A stretch of DNA of 64,000 nucleotides from Phytophthora colocasiae (GCA_018806915.1 JAGKQI010000096.1:372001-436000), one strand, 5' to 3'. Shown: positions 10,337 through 21,701, counted from the stretch's first letter. The notes: generated by a model not told the origin, from the sequence alone. Numbers and translations: made by a program.

Positions 10337-10414
10337 TAAGGTACCTTCAAACAGCCGGTAAAAACGTTAAAACAATATGCTTTTACATTCAATACAGTTA
10401 CTTCACAGACGAGT

Positions 10415-11653
10415 ATGGAGGTCATCGCGGTGGGCACCGCAGCAATCGACGTCATCCACGAAGTTGCCACATACCCAGAAGGTTAGCAGACACGAGTATT
10501 GTGCACATTGCATATAGTCACTGACCTGTGGTGTGTTAAAGAGGACACGAAGGTGCGATCGCTGGCGACATACAAGTGCCGAGGTGGAAATGCTGCTAAC
10601 GCATTGGTACGCAGTGCAATCGTTCAGCCGTTGTCACTCCTTTCACGAATTTAACGTTGCTTTTCCATAGGTGGTCTGCTCTCAACTTTGCGGAAACTGT
10701 CACTGGTTGAGCACGTCAACTGATCCGGAGAGAGACAGCGACGCCGCTTTCATTCACGCTGATCTCGCTGCATTTAACGTCGACTGCTCCCTCGCTGTCA
10801 TTGTGAAGGAAGGGAGCATGCCAGTGTCGGTGAGTTGAATACCTAATGCTTGTTTTAATGTCTTGACTGACTTTGTTTTGCGTAGTACATTCTGGCGAGT
10901 CGGGAAACGGGGTCGAGGACTATTGTGCATTCTCGTACAATTGCAGAATTAAGCTGCGAGGCGTTTGAAAAACAAGTTGAGCAATACCTGACGAAGAATC
11001 GACAACCTTCGAAAGCACCTGTGTGGTTTCATTTTGAAGGACGCAACATGGAGACTGTGAGAAAGATGATGGTGCACGTCCGGGAACACGTGCCGTACGC
11101 AATGATTTCTGTGGAAATTGAGTTCCCCAGGTATCCCTGGACTCTTGCAAAAACGTAAGCAAAACTAGATCTTTTGTGATTTTGTTCTAACGTGTTTATC
11201 TGTAGATTGGCATCACTCGCAGACTACGTCTTCATGTCGAAGGATTACCTTCGTGACAACATAAGTATTTCCAGTGCTAACGAATTTTTTGAAAGCATAT
11301 TGTCGGAGCAATGGGGCGAGAACTGGAACCGGTGGACTAAAGTGTTTATCTGTCCCTGGGGATCAGAGGGTGTATACTATCTCGAAATGGCTGACTCAAC
11401 GGTGCATCACATCCCCGCTGCTCAGCTTGATCGAGTTGTGGAATCCAATGGGGCGGGAGATGCTTTCATTGGAGCTACGCTTGCTGGTTTATCTCGTGGC
11501 AACGCTTCGCTGCATCTCGTATTGAAGACAGCATGCGACGTAGCAACTGTGAAGTGTTCACAGCATGGATCTAATCTCCCGAACGACAAGATTTTAGCGT
11601 GGCAGCAGATCCTCCAGGGACGAGAAGATTCTACTATCATCAATGGTGCCTAA
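10415..11653 (+). CDS. Ketohexokinase-like pfkB sugar kinase, copy 1
   Basis: Five exons by my splice reading: 10415-10481, 10542-10606, 10671-10829, 10886-11154 and 11206-11653. The introns are 51-64 nt, all GT-AG, and give a 335 aa protein. The family phosphorylates a furanose sugar such as fructose with ATP in the cytosol. Exon 1 begins MEVIAVGTAAIDVIHEV, the first beta strand of pfkB kinases. CRGGNAANAL is the substrate-binding GGN motif. WFHFEGRN and VFMSKDYL match the ketohexokinase branch better than adenosine kinase or ribokinase. ESNGAGDAFIGA is the C-terminal signature with the catalytic Asp; the usual residue before GAGD (T, I or L-G) is Asn here. A paralogue sits at 20014-23749. 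Substrate is not provable from sequence; ketohexokinase versus a related fructokinase stays open. Confidence 0.85.
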
Positions 11654-11791
11654 GCATTTCATGTCTTTGGTTGGATTGAATACTTCTAATCTCCTCAATT
11701 ATGTTCAAAACAAGCTCAAGAGCTATCTATTGATCGACCACGGGTGTGTGGCGTGAAGGGAGACTTGGCAAATACTTCGAATGCTCCGGAA

Positions 11792-13082
11792 ATGGAACAC
11801 TCTGTTACATCAGAGGTTGAGGTTGAGCTGCAACGGGTACAAGAACACAGGGATAACTGTTCCACGCTTCTCTTTGCTGTGCCACTTCTTCCGATCCTTG
11901 AAGTGGATAGTGATGGAGATGTTGTTATACCTCGGAGACACGCTACAAAACGTATGAAATCATCTACCTTGGAATCGACCGATGAAGCCTCCGGTACAGC
12001 TAGAGATCTTCAAGCTCAAAGTTCTGAGCAAGACACGATCACTTTCATTTTGGAAGCGCACAGTTGGTCAACTTGGGATTCAGCAGGCACGCAGCTCTGG
12101 CGAGCAGCGTTCCTTTTGGCAGAATATATCTACAGCGCATCAGTATGGTTTGGCTTATTGCTGTATCGAGAACTGCCGACATTTAACCGGATATGGCCAT
12201 GCGTTGCGTAGGATCTGTTCTCTAGCCACACTGTTTTGGATCTTGGCTGTGGAATAGGTAAGACTTTGAGCAAACACTCAAGATGAGAATTCCTTGTGAC
12301 TTGATGACGGTGTCTGCAACAGGTTTTACGTCGATAGTGGCTTCACAAGTGAGTGAGTGCGTATTTGCGACGGATTCTGATAACAACGCCCTACTCCTGG
12401 CTCAAAGAAATGCTGAACGCAACTGCTGTGTAGGAAATCACTGTATGCCTATCTTGATTCCGAGCAAACTAATATCACAAATTGGATGCATTCCAGGGAG
12501 ACTTGCGGTTCCGCTTGCTGAATTGGGATGACTACAATATAGTATCGTCCTTGTGTACTTCAGCAACATCCTTCGCCTGGACTTCAACTGAGGTGACCAA
12601 ACTGCAAGACTTGGCCATTATTATCGCCAGGTACGTTACTGTCATCGACTATTCGATGCCTTGCTACTTCTGTGCTGAGTGGCTCTGTCTGCAGCGATGT
12701 CTTCTATGATGGCAACACAACAACTCAGTTCTTGAGAGCTTTGCGTCGACTTATGATGCAGCACAATCGTGCAACGGCGTACGTGTCTGCTGAGCGCCGA
12801 TCCGTGTTCTCTGCTGCGGCTATGAAGGTTGTTTCGCTTGGCTACGATACGTTTCAAGATCATATTTGCCTTCACGACAGCATTTATCACTCATACGTCG
12901 CCGAAAACCAAATTCGTTGTCAAAAGTGTGCTGCAATTACTCATATGGACATCGGAGCTGACGATGGAACTCCACTCCGGTTTGTTGTTCATGAGATTGG
13001 CATTGACACCTTTCCACAACGTTTCAAGTACGACAGACTCTCAAGTTTGATGCTCTGGAACATCAGCGCAGTGGTGGTTTGA
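11792..13082 (+). CDS. METTL22-like protein methyltransferase
   Basis: Five exons: 11792-12142, 12212-12257, 12323-12429, 12497-12630 and 12695-13082, with GT-AG introns of 64-69 nt and a total of 341 aa. Start chosen at ATG 11792, since the ORF further upstream has no ATG. It is a seven-beta-strand SAM-dependent methyltransferase. TVLDLGCGIGFTSIVA (motif I, split between exons 2 and 3) binds SAM. VFATDSDNNAL carries the acidic residue that holds the ribose, and ASDVFYDGNTT is the family-16 post-motif. The C-terminus KYDRLSSLMLWNIS matches the end of METTL22-type proteins (LELWKIS). In animals METTL22 methylates a lysine of KIN17; that substrate is only inferred here. The stop is 35 bp from the stop of the convergent neighbour. 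Confidence 0.8.
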
Positions 13083-13117
13083 TAAATCCAATGCTGAAAC
13101 ACGAAATATTTTGCGTT

Positions 13118-14763
13118 TTACATCGGAGGGCTGGTGAGTGTTGCTCGTCCCGAAAATGTCCGCACTAATGTGCTTCGAAGACCACCAGCAAGCGTAGAAA
13201 CACCCCACGATCGCGCCGAACTACCGCTTCCTAGGTCTTGCGCAGCCGTACCTGACGCCGCAGCACTCAACCACGCATTCAATGTATTTTCCAGCCGCTT
13301 GAAGCCACCTAACGCCATGAGGTTCATGCGGGTGCTTGGTGTATACGTGGTGCTCGGTGCTGCACTGTCGCTCGCGTCTGTGTCTGTGCTCGAGTCCGTA
13401 TTGTTGCTACTGTTGCTCATCGATCTCATGAGCGTATTATACTCAATTTCCAGTTTGAAGCTCCAAGTACGAAGATGCATGACACCAGCTTCAAACGGAG
13501 CTGCTTGCAGTTCATTCCGTTTCCCGTCGCTACGAGCAAAAGTGCTGGTGTAGATATTGTTAGTGAGTTAAGACGATCAGAGTTTCACGATTTCTGAAAC
13601 GTACTCAATCGTGACGTTGATGCACTGCTCTAGAATTCGAGGGAAGAGATCGATATTAGACACTGACGGCTCAGCCAGCATACGCTGCCCCATCGGCCCC
13701 AGTAAATGCTGCACAAGTCTTTCGATAAATTCTCTCTACACATGGGAAACAGGAGAAACATGAGTTCGATATACGTAACACTTTAATCATCAAGACCGCA
13801 CAGCAGAAAGTCGAGTTTTGCCGCCATCTTTGCTCGCTGTGGGGGTACACATGTGCTTGGCAATCTAACACAAAAAAATTGTCAGTAAAGTCAATTGTAT
13901 CACGCATATCTGACACTTACCATTTCAACGACTTCAACGATAGTCTCGGTCAAACCGGCAAGGAGTATTTTGCATTGTGCATCGATGCTGGCCAGCTCCA
14001 TAGAAATACGATAAATTTGCGGAACAGCGCTCCGTTTTGCTCGAGAAAGTCGTGGAGTGCATGAGATACCATTGTCAACTGGACCTCGAGGTGTTGAAGC
14101 CACTGAGGAACATGCAGATGATTCGGAAGATGCCAGGGAACCAGTAGTAGTTTTCGATGTCTTGAACTGGTACGTTGTCGGCTTTGGGTTCGAGTCATCA
14201 TGATCGATGCTTTCGTTGCTTTCGATCAGTCTCAAGATGTGCGTAGTCTGGAGTGAAAACCTTGTGAGCACATCATGCTGAGCTAGCATTGCCCAAAGCA
14301 CAGCATCACTCCAACTCTTGTAGATCACTCCATCTGAAGTCATGCTCTGATGTCGAAGCGAAGCGAAGTTGCTACTCGGAATTGATCTCGTCGCTTTCGT
14401 CCACGCCAAATACTTCCGAAGTGTCGGTAAAAGCATCGATAGAAGCATCACAAACGGACAGGAGCTCTTTGTATCGCATCGCGGATCTGCAGCATCAGCC
14501 AAGTTGTTGAGCACTTGGAATATCTGTCGACCAGTCTGCGATACACCCTCTTCTGTGTAGTTATCCACACTTACACAACTTAAGCGTTGATGAAGCTCTC
14601 CATAGAGTTGAGCACTCGTCCGAAAGAACGTCAAATCCACTGTTGGTCCTGAATTCCGTTTACCTTCTGAAGGTAGTTGACTTGGTTGGTCCTGGGGGTC
14701 GCCGTCACATTGAGGTACGTCAGTATTCTTCTTCCCAATCCTTTTCTTGACCCGCTTTGTCAT
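13118..14763 (-). CDS. Conserved-looking protein of unknown function, four exons
   Basis: I do not recognise the family. Exons (minus): 14763-13921, 13864-13797, 13733-13605 and 13544-13118, with phases 0, 2 and 2, joining to 488 aa. The donors after exons 1 and 3 are GTAAGT and GTACGT; the last intron has a CTAAC branch site and CCAG acceptor. The protein begins with a Lys/Arg-rich stretch (MTKRVKKRIGKK), has helical segments with Leu-rich heptads (about 60-185), a Ser/Thr-rich linker (about 205-245), more helices, and a Ser/Thr/Asp-rich low-complexity tail before a final helix (MALGGFKRLENTLNAWL). There is no signal peptide or membrane segment. A simpler model with exon 3 read through would stop at 13577 and give 355 aa; the good consensus sites favour the longer form. 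Confidence 0.65.
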
Positions 14764-14994
14764 CTCGACGATTCTATCGCGCTAATGTGGAGCTCAACAA
14801 TCAGCTGCTGATCTCCCTGGATGTATCACCCCAAGCAAAATCGACCACATCTACAAGAATAGCAGTGTCGCGAAACCATCAAGAGGTGCAGTTTCAAACC
14901 AGTAACATCAAACTTCTATCCAGAATTCATCATTTACATACTTCACCTCCTAAACACCTGCTTCTTACCGTGGTAGCCTTTCGATGTCGCTACA
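14764..14994. other. Intergenic gap between tandem minus-strand genes
   Basis: 231 bp between the HECT stop and the ATG of the unknown gene; it presumably holds the terminator of the first and promoter of the second. No recognisable core promoter motif was found. Confidence 0.4.
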
Positions 14995-17222
14995 CTACTC
15001 GAAGCCAAACCCAGTGATTTCCATTTGAATCACCTATACATGACAACATATTAAGACTTGCTTCAGAAACAAGGTGATAGTGCACAGATACTTACCAGAG
15101 ATAGATACGATTTGAGATCTTCCTTGGTCTCGTACACAGGCAAATCAATGCGGTTAAAACAGGTATGTGCGCGTGGACACATACCAAGCGGCGGAGTGCC
15201 AGTGGGAACCATCTGCAGAGTGAACGGGTGCACAATGCCGCTTGCACTTGTGAGTGCCTTGAAGCCTTCGACAGGAACACGTGAGCATCCAGTAGCAAAC
15301 TGCAGTAGTCGAGCACGCTGATCATCTGTGAAAGCGCCAACCACGTCCCAGAACCACTGAATAACCTCGATCTCCTGCTCGATTCCTTCTGTATCATCAT
15401 CCTGGGCAGCATGTCGAACGCGCGAATTGTTTTGCCAATCTGACACGTTTAACGTAGGAAGACCACAGAGATAAAAGTCTAGCTCTTGATAGTCGAAGAT
15501 CGTCAGCAAAGACTTCGGTATGACCTCGTACAGACCCTTCAGCAGCGCAGTGAGTTGATCCGCTACGCTATCCAGCATGCGATAGCGCAGTACAAGTGAT
15601 AAATACTCCATCTTGTTCTCGTCCGTCACATCAATATTTTCACCACCAGGTTTCAACTCCACAGTGACACCTGACGGCGTCTGAATACTGAACGTCACAC
15701 ACAGAGCATCCACATGATCATTGTCTCGAACCCAGCATAAGTGCTTATAAAGTTCCTCGTCCAGAAATTCCAGGTCAGAGAACGTAATAGGAACACCTAA
15801 AAGATGCTTCAGTAACGGGAGGGACATGCTTACTTCCAGCACCAGGCCATCCAGCATAGCCTTACCCAAAAGTCTTCCAGCAAAGGTGAAATACTGTAAA
15901 TGATCTTGACCTTCCGGTACACACTTAGCAGACTCGGAGTTAATCCAATAGCTTGAAGCCTCCGCATGTGTCGTCACGAAAAGACCACGCTCAGCGCTGA
16001 AAAGCTCCTTGCACACAAGTCCGAACCACTCACGCAGCACGCCACCAGCATCCAGCGCTGGTTCACCGATGAACCCGATATTGAGATGTTCCTGCATCCT
16101 CGATTTATCAACTTCATCTCCAGCCAATTGAGGTAACGAATCGTCCAGGATGGCGCCGCGACGCACGTCAATTTTAAACATGGATTCAGTGTACGGCACA
16201 GCGAGATTCGTGATCTGTTTGAGAAACCAGCGTTTCTTCTCTCTCCACGTCATAGCCAGCACACCTTCAAAGTCCACCAACGGTTCTCCATCTTCTCCCT
16301 TGGGATCTACATCCAACGCAACGGAGTCTGTCTTCCGCCAAGCCACAGCCGTTCCCGATGCATTTAATTCCGTGAAAAATCCCATCGACGCTGCATTCTT
16401 CCGATGCAGTTGCTCAGCTAAATCTCCATGCAAATGCTTCACCTGTGGATTCTTGGACAAGAACGAATTGTTCCGTAGCTTACTCACAAATGAATCCGCA
16501 CGAGAAAACACTGATCCAGGAGCTGCAGGTTCCATCGTTCTGACCCATACAAAGCCTCCACTAGGCAGAGGCACTCGTTGCCATAGTCTTCGTCTACTTG
16601 CTCCTCTCTGCTTCTGGTTCAGCTGCATCTCGTTCAGTCTCCTGTATCTCAATGCTCTCTGCCTCATACTCGTCGTAGCTTCCAATTCCTGTGCTGTGTC
16701 TCCGAAGGACGATTCACTACGTAACATTGGCAGCGTCTTGGCTTTCAGCAACATGGCAGCTGAAGATGTCTTGGAGTCTCCTGTATCCATTAAAACCACT
16801 GCGTTGGAGTCCGTACTGGACATCAAATTCTCCAAGAGCGTAGAGCTGAGCAATGTACTGTTATCTGTGCCTAGAATAGTGGTTCTAGCCACTCGTCGAG
16901 TCCTCGTGTGCGTCGTAGGGTCTTCCACCGTCTCCTCCATGGTAGAGAACTCGGCTGACGTGCCACACAGTAGACACAGTTCATGGTTCGGGTGATTCAT
17001 ATGCGCACAGACCAGACACTGCCACTCGCTGCGATCTCCTTCCAGTACAGTGTCCACCAGGTCTTCACGAAGCTGCAGATTACGCAGATCCACCGAATCA
17101 ATGGCCACGTCGTCATCCAGTCGGTGGCAGTAGCTAGCGCACAACACGATCATGCAGAACAGCAGCAGCACACAAGCACCAGCGGCGATCAGCGCCCCGC
17201 CCAAGGACGACGAGTCGCTCAT
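14995..17222 (-). CDS. Membrane-anchored RanBP2-zinc-finger HECT E3 ubiquitin ligase
   Basis: Two exons: 17222-15096 and 15033-14995, the 62-nt intron having a GTAAGT donor. Total 721 aa. The final 12-residue exon supplies VIQMEITGFGFE, the conserved HECT C-terminus. Order: one hydrophobic segment at about residues 6-32, then a RanBP2-type C4 zinc finger (WQCLVCAHMNHPNHELCLLCG, about 63-83) that often binds ubiquitin or RNA, a disordered linker, and a HECT domain from about residue 330. The catalytic cysteine lies in AHTCFNRIDLP near residue 685. The protein would take ubiquitin from an E2 as a thioester and pass it to substrates at a membrane. Reading only the long ORF would replace the real C-terminus with intron-coded residues, so the small exon matters. 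The gene is divergent from the ORF at 17758. Confidence 0.9.
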
Positions 17223-17757
17223 AACAGCAGATTTTTTTCACTTCCTGTAGGTGGGGCTTTGCGTAATGGCTGCAGCTTCGAGTGGTGCCGTGGAGAGGGG
17301 GCAACTGAGATGAACCTATCCAGGCGAAGCCGTTAAGTGTATCTGGTAAAACCAAACCGTCACTTGCGCTACTGTAGTGTTGGATTGCAAAATTTGATTT
17401 CAACCAATGGTAAGCGAGAAAAAAATACCTGCAGGTTGCGGAATGGGAGAACTTGTGCCAGGACGTAGGTGCCTCCAACTTGGAGGGAATACACGGCGTT
17501 GAAGAGTACTAAAGGGATAAAGGAGAGCTGTGCGTTCGCGTGTGTGAAGTTTTTTTTTTCGATTAACTGCAACGTCGTTACATCGAGAAATCCCGCCCTC
17601 AGCGACAGATCCTGATCTCCCTACGATGTCAAGTTACATGTACAGCCCTTTGTTGCTTTGAGCTGTAAAATATCTTACCGATATAGCTTTCGTCATGTCA
17701 GGGATATTGTCACCGTTACTCTGGCAACGGATGACACTTGCTTAATTTTTTTTTGAG
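17223..17757. promoter_or_regulatory. Divergent intergenic region, HECT gene and ORF 17758
   Basis: 535 bp between two divergent starts. It contains a CCAAT sequence near 17405, T-rich tracts (17550s, 17745s) and no ORF that looks coding. Inferred to hold both promoters; no initiator match was strong enough to place a start site. Confidence 0.4.
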
Positions 17758-18282
17758 ATGTCAAGTTTACTGGTGCATGCATGTCCAATTCGTACAGACC
17801 TTCGCGGTGCTGTTCGCCAAACACAGCTCGTACTCACGACGTTCCCTGTTGTGCAACGTAAACTACGTGTAGTTGGAACGAAAAAACCAAAGATGGTGAA
17901 CACTACACACCACTACGAGCTGTATGTACCAGACTGCTCTGTCGACGTTGCTGATGCCACCAGCAATCCTGCGTTGTATGTAGTCGTCATTAAAACCCAC
18001 AGCCAAGACGAACGAAAGCTGCCTGATGATCAACTTGCTTTGGTCCGTATCTCTTACTTAATTCCTCAGTATTACACCAATTCTCACCTTGAATTAGCTA
18101 ACTGCCAGCAGAGTGACGAGCGTAATCGAACAACGCCACGCCGTCTGCAATTGCTCGAGAGCTCTCTGCTAGACCAGTTCCAGAATCCGGTTGGGCCTGC
18201 CAAGTCTTACTCGAGACATTGGATCAACGCTCCACCTGCTACCCGTTACGCTGCAACCACCTCGGTGTATTTAGGTCAGTGA
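17758..18282 (+). CDS. Unknown 174 aa ORF, in frame with the following esterase
   Basis: ATG at 17758 to TGA at 18280-18282, and the very next codon is the ATG of the esterase in the same frame. No family recognised. The middle (YELYVPDCSV to YLIPQYYT) looks like a beta-rich globular part, followed by a basic polar stretch. There are no membrane segments. It may be the N-terminal half of the esterase. A 36-nt GT-AG segment (18275-18310, donor GTCAGT, acceptor CGCAG) would remove the TGA and keep frame, though it is short for an intron in this window. Otherwise this is a separate short gene, or the esterase has gained a stop. Confidence 0.5.
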   Translation: MSSLLVHACPIRTDLRGAVRQTQLVLTTFPVVQRKLRVVGTKKPKMVNTTHHYELYVPDCSVDVADATSNPALYVVVIKTHSQDERKLPDDQLALVRISYLIPQYYTNSHLELANCQQSDERNRTTPRRLQLLESSLLDQFQNPVGPAKSYSRHWINAPPATRYAATTSVYLGQ

Positions 18283-19874
18283 ATGCCGAATCACCGCGTC
18301 TCCAACGCAGCCAAGAAACGTTCCAGCGCTGGACTGACACGACGCGGAAAGACTCGAACGCAAATGCAATTCGCTATGCCCGCCTCGGAGTCGCTGCGCA
18401 CCGGTGTGCGCTCCGTGTACCTGCCGCAGCACATTGTCGTGCTCGTCCACGGTAACAACGGCTCGGCCGCCGACTTTGATGCAATGGAAGCCGCGTTGCG
18501 CGCCAAATTCGGTGATCACCAGATGCTCATTATCAAGTCGAAAGCCAACGAACCGGACACATCACTAGGTGTGGAGATTGGTGGTACGAGACTCGCGAAG
18601 GAGGTCGTGGAAGCTGTTTTCGAGTACGATCTGAGCCCTGCAGTGAGCAGCTACAAACTGTCCGTTGTTGGGCACTCCTTGGGTGGACTTTATGCGAGAT
18701 ACGCACTCGTTCAAATCATGGATACGTTAAGCTGTCTGCACGTGGAGTACGTAGATTTTGTGACAATTTGCACGCCCCATTTGGGCTCCAGAAGAGCGAG
18801 AGGACCGTCGACTGTGAAGGTACGTGCTTTGAAGTTTGCTTTGTGATGCTATAACGACTAAACTCCGCGTGTTAATGTTTGTAGAACATCCTTCGCCTTG
18901 GAGTGCATAAGGTGTTGGCATCGCGATCGATATATGGACTGACAGGCATCGATCTACTGCTAGAAGGTGAGTTATTTCTTGTGTTCGAATTGTCGTTGTT
19001 TCGGTTCTTAACCTGTACGATTCGTGGGGGTGCAGCGCCAGCAGTAACAGATGAAGAAGCTGTTGAGCCGCCTCGACCGCTGCTTGAAGTTATGAGCGAT
19101 CCCGATTCAGAGTTTGCACGCTCACTGAAGCGCTTTCGCAACGGAACACTGGTAGCGATGACCGATGGTGACGTGGTTGTGCCGTACCCCTCAGCCTCCA
19201 TGCGCAGTTACAGCCCCTACGTCAGCACGTTCTTAACAGAACGATACATGGACTGGCGATGGCATATCCGCCATTCTGGTTTCACTGTAGGTGCTGCTCA
19301 GCCCGCGTACGCAGCATTTCTGGAACGACTCAACTCGAATATTGATACGTCGATTGAAATCGAGGAGAATGAGCTAGGACTTGATGCTAGTTGCGCTCCA
19401 CGGTTCCCCAGCATCGAAGGATTCGACTGCGACAACAAGCAGGAGGTAGAGTTCCCGCACGAAATGTTGTGCCGCTTACAGCAGGTGCTTCCTTGGAGAC
19501 GTATCGACGTGACAGTGGAGCCCTGCGGTGTGAAAGGAAAGATGCGTTTGCACGACTGGCCGATCAACAAAATGCAGCCTCCTGACTGCCGTGCGGACGA
19601 GTTCATCGATCTTCTGTGTGATATGATCGGAGCTGACCACCAAATGCGGCCGCTGACGACGCCGGACACTGTTGGCAATTTGCATGAAAGTCCTGCGCTC
19701 GCATTGGCACGCCGACTCAGAAATGTTGCAAAGAAATCTGTTAAAACAACGCGCGAGCAAGGCAGTGGTGAGAGCGACGCTGAGACTCATCACTCTGGAG
19801 TGACTTCGCCAACCTCAGGCTCATCCGTAGCGTCCAGCGACACTTCCACTGAACACTATCCTGTTCGTGTATAG
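18283..19874 (+). CDS. DUF676-type serine esterase/lipase (alpha/beta hydrolase)
   Basis: Three exons: 18283-18819, 18885-18966 and 19036-19874, with GT-AG introns of 65 and 69 nt and 485 aa from this ATG. It shows the alpha/beta-hydrolase plan of the DUF676 putative serine esterase family. IVVLVHGNNGSAADFD gives the oxyanion-hole strand, and VVGHSLGGLYARYAL the nucleophile elbow with the catalytic Ser. ICTPHLGS follows as usual. VAMTDGDVVVPYPSA in exon 3 probably supplies the acidic residue near the base. The catalytic His is less certain. The tail from about residue 440 is Ser/Thr/Glu rich and disordered. Likely acts on lipid esters; substrate unknown. No signal peptide at this start. May be longer at the N-terminus (see 17758-18282). 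Confidence 0.8.
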
Positions 19875-20113
19875 AATGTTTAACACGACTAATAATTACT
19901 GGCATGAAAGACTCCCGTTCAAATGAAAACAACTTAGCGGATCAAGATGGCAAACAGATTCAGAAGCTACTAGCTCACGACAGTCGACGAGTTGCTACAG
20001 ATTCGACCAAGTTTCAAGCTGCCCCTGCCCCCCCATGACACTGAAGTGATTTCTTCCAGGTCGTTTGGTCTTTCACGGGTATAGCAAATCCTTGTTGGGA
20101 GCACTTTGCGCCT

Positions 20114-20269
20114 GGGAAAATCTATGGAGCTCGAGGTTACGGAGCTCGAGGTACCAAAAAATCATATGTGTCGACCAAAATAAAATAGTCAACACAAAAT
20201 TTTATTTTATCGCAAATGAATTAACTCCAACAGTAATTGTCGAAGAGTTAATTGGATATTTAATTTGGC
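20114..20269 (+). repeat. Element 1 left TIR
   Basis: About 156 bp. It contains GGAGCTCGAGGT twice near the outer end, then an AT-rich body ending in TTAATTTGGC. It matches the reverse complement of 22442-22599 with few differences and also resembles 28588-28724. Confidence 0.88.
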
Positions 20270-20444
20270 TCTGGTGTATATTAGGAGTTGTCAATGCTCG
20301 CAGCTAGAGCAACTTTTTTTTCCCGCGCGACGCGCCACGAAATAGATTTTAGCCAATGAGTGTCCGAGAGCATTGAACACCCCCTGCAGCTTGCACAGCA
20401 ACAAGTCAAAAATTTCGTTCCCACGCCACTTAAATTCCTGCGCC

Positions 20445-21701
20445 ATGCCTCGCCTAAGCTCGCGTCAAAAAGCTCTACGGACATTGGAGGCTGCCATACC
20501 TGTGAGAACGGAAGCAGCAGCTTTGCGTTTTTTTGTTGATGAGGAAGACACTACCGAAGACGATTTGGATGAGCTGCACGTAGCAGCCTACAGGAGTGTG
20601 CTAGCATTTCGGTACTTTGATCGACCATCATTATATCGCCGGCGTGGGGACCGATGGAAGAAGCTACTATACGACGACGTATACTTGACCGATACTGAGT
20701 TCTTGGAACACTTTCGAATGGACCGGGAGACCTTCTTCCGTCTTGTGCAACTTGTTCGTACTCATCCAGCCTTGACATCTAACGGGTACTGCCCGTTCCG
20801 TGGTGGCGCTGAATTACACATGTTGGTTCTATTGAAGTGTTTGGGAAGCTTCGGCAGTGGTGCCACATGGTCAAAGCAGGCACAGTTATTAGGTTTGGGT
20901 AAGGGGACTGTTGGAAACTACTTGTATCGAGCTTCTGGAGCAATTTTAGCTCTGGAACCAAGCACTCTCGCGTGGCCGAGCACGGCGGAGCGTATCGAGA
21001 TTTCCCGGCGCATATGTGATAAGTACAGCTTGATAAATTGCATCGGCCTGGTGGATGGTACACTTCTCCCTCTTGCATTTAAACCTCAGAAAAATGGAGA
21101 AGCTTACTACTCTCGAAAGGGCTACTACGCTGTTAATACTCTTATTACTTGTGATGATGTTGCTCGAGTCCGCCAAATTGTAATTGGATGGCCAGGGTCA
21201 GTTCACGATAATCGCGTTTGGATGAATAGCCCAGCTATCCTACAGCAGAACACATTCTTCAGTCATAGAGAATACTTACTTGGAGACTCAGCTTTTCAGG
21301 CTTCGTCAGTAATGGTTCCCATATTTAAAAAACTTGTGGGGTGTACAATGGACCAAAACCACACAAACTTCAATGGTAAATTGGCAAAGATTCGGATTGT
21401 GTCGGAACACTGCATTGGCTTGCTAAAAACAATATTTCAATACTTGAATGGGATCCGCACGAAGTTAACTAAACGTCGGGATATGCGCAAGGTTATTCGC
21501 TACGTAACTGCTGCCTGCATAGTACATAATTTGCTGATTGCTGAGCCGATTCCTGCAGATTGGAAAGAGGACATTAGGCGACATGGTCGCTCTAATGACC
21601 TAGACGAAAATGATGAGCTGAATATGCCACTGCCTAGGGATGCCGGTGGTGAAGAGCGTCGAAACCTGCTTCTGGCGTATCTGACGGAGCTAGGGTGTTG
21701 A
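20445..21701 (+). CDS. DDE_Tnp_4 transposase of element 1
   Basis: 418 aa from ATG 20445; the codons further upstream lack an ATG. Intact. It has an N-terminal helical region with a helix-turn-helix-like segment (about 100-160), then an RNase H-like nuclease: Asp in CIGLVDGTLLPL (about 203), Asp in YLLGDSAFQ (about 280), Glu in VSEHCIGLLK (about 320). Helices between them carry GWPGSVHDNRVW, a family signature. It is a different lineage from the Harbinger transposase at 9048-10169. A truncated relative with the same start (MPKLS versus MPRLS) lies at 28896-29177. Whether it moves the long-TIR element or came as cargo is open. Confidence 0.88.
   Translation: MPRLSSRQKALRTLEAAIPVRTEAAALRFFVDEEDTTEDDLDELHVAAYRSVLAFRYFDRPSLYRRRGDRWKKLLYDDVYLTDTEFLEHFRMDRETFFRLVQLVRTHPALTSNGYCPFRGGAELHMLVLLKCLGSFGSGATWSKQAQLLGLGKGTVGNYLYRASGAILALEPSTLAWPSTAERIEISRRICDKYSLINCIGLVDGTLLPLAFKPQKNGEAYYSRKGYYAVNTLITCDDVARVRQIVIGWPGSVHDNRVWMNSPAILQQNTFFSHREYLLGDSAFQASSVMVPIFKKLVGCTMDQNHTNFNGKLAKIRIVSEHCIGLLKTIFQYLNGIRTKLTKRRDMRKVIRYVTAACIVHNLLIAEPIPADWKEDIRRHGRSNDLDENDELNMPLPRDAGGEERRNLLLAYLTELGC

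Noticed and set aside
11744..11791. Upstream start for the METTL22-like gene
   Set aside because: The frame opens with GTG; the first ATG is 11792.
13577..13604. Stop of the unknown minus gene at 13577
   Set aside because: A GTACGT donor, CTAAC branch and CCAG acceptor remove it and lead into a long open last exon, so I prefer the 488 aa model, though without transcript data.
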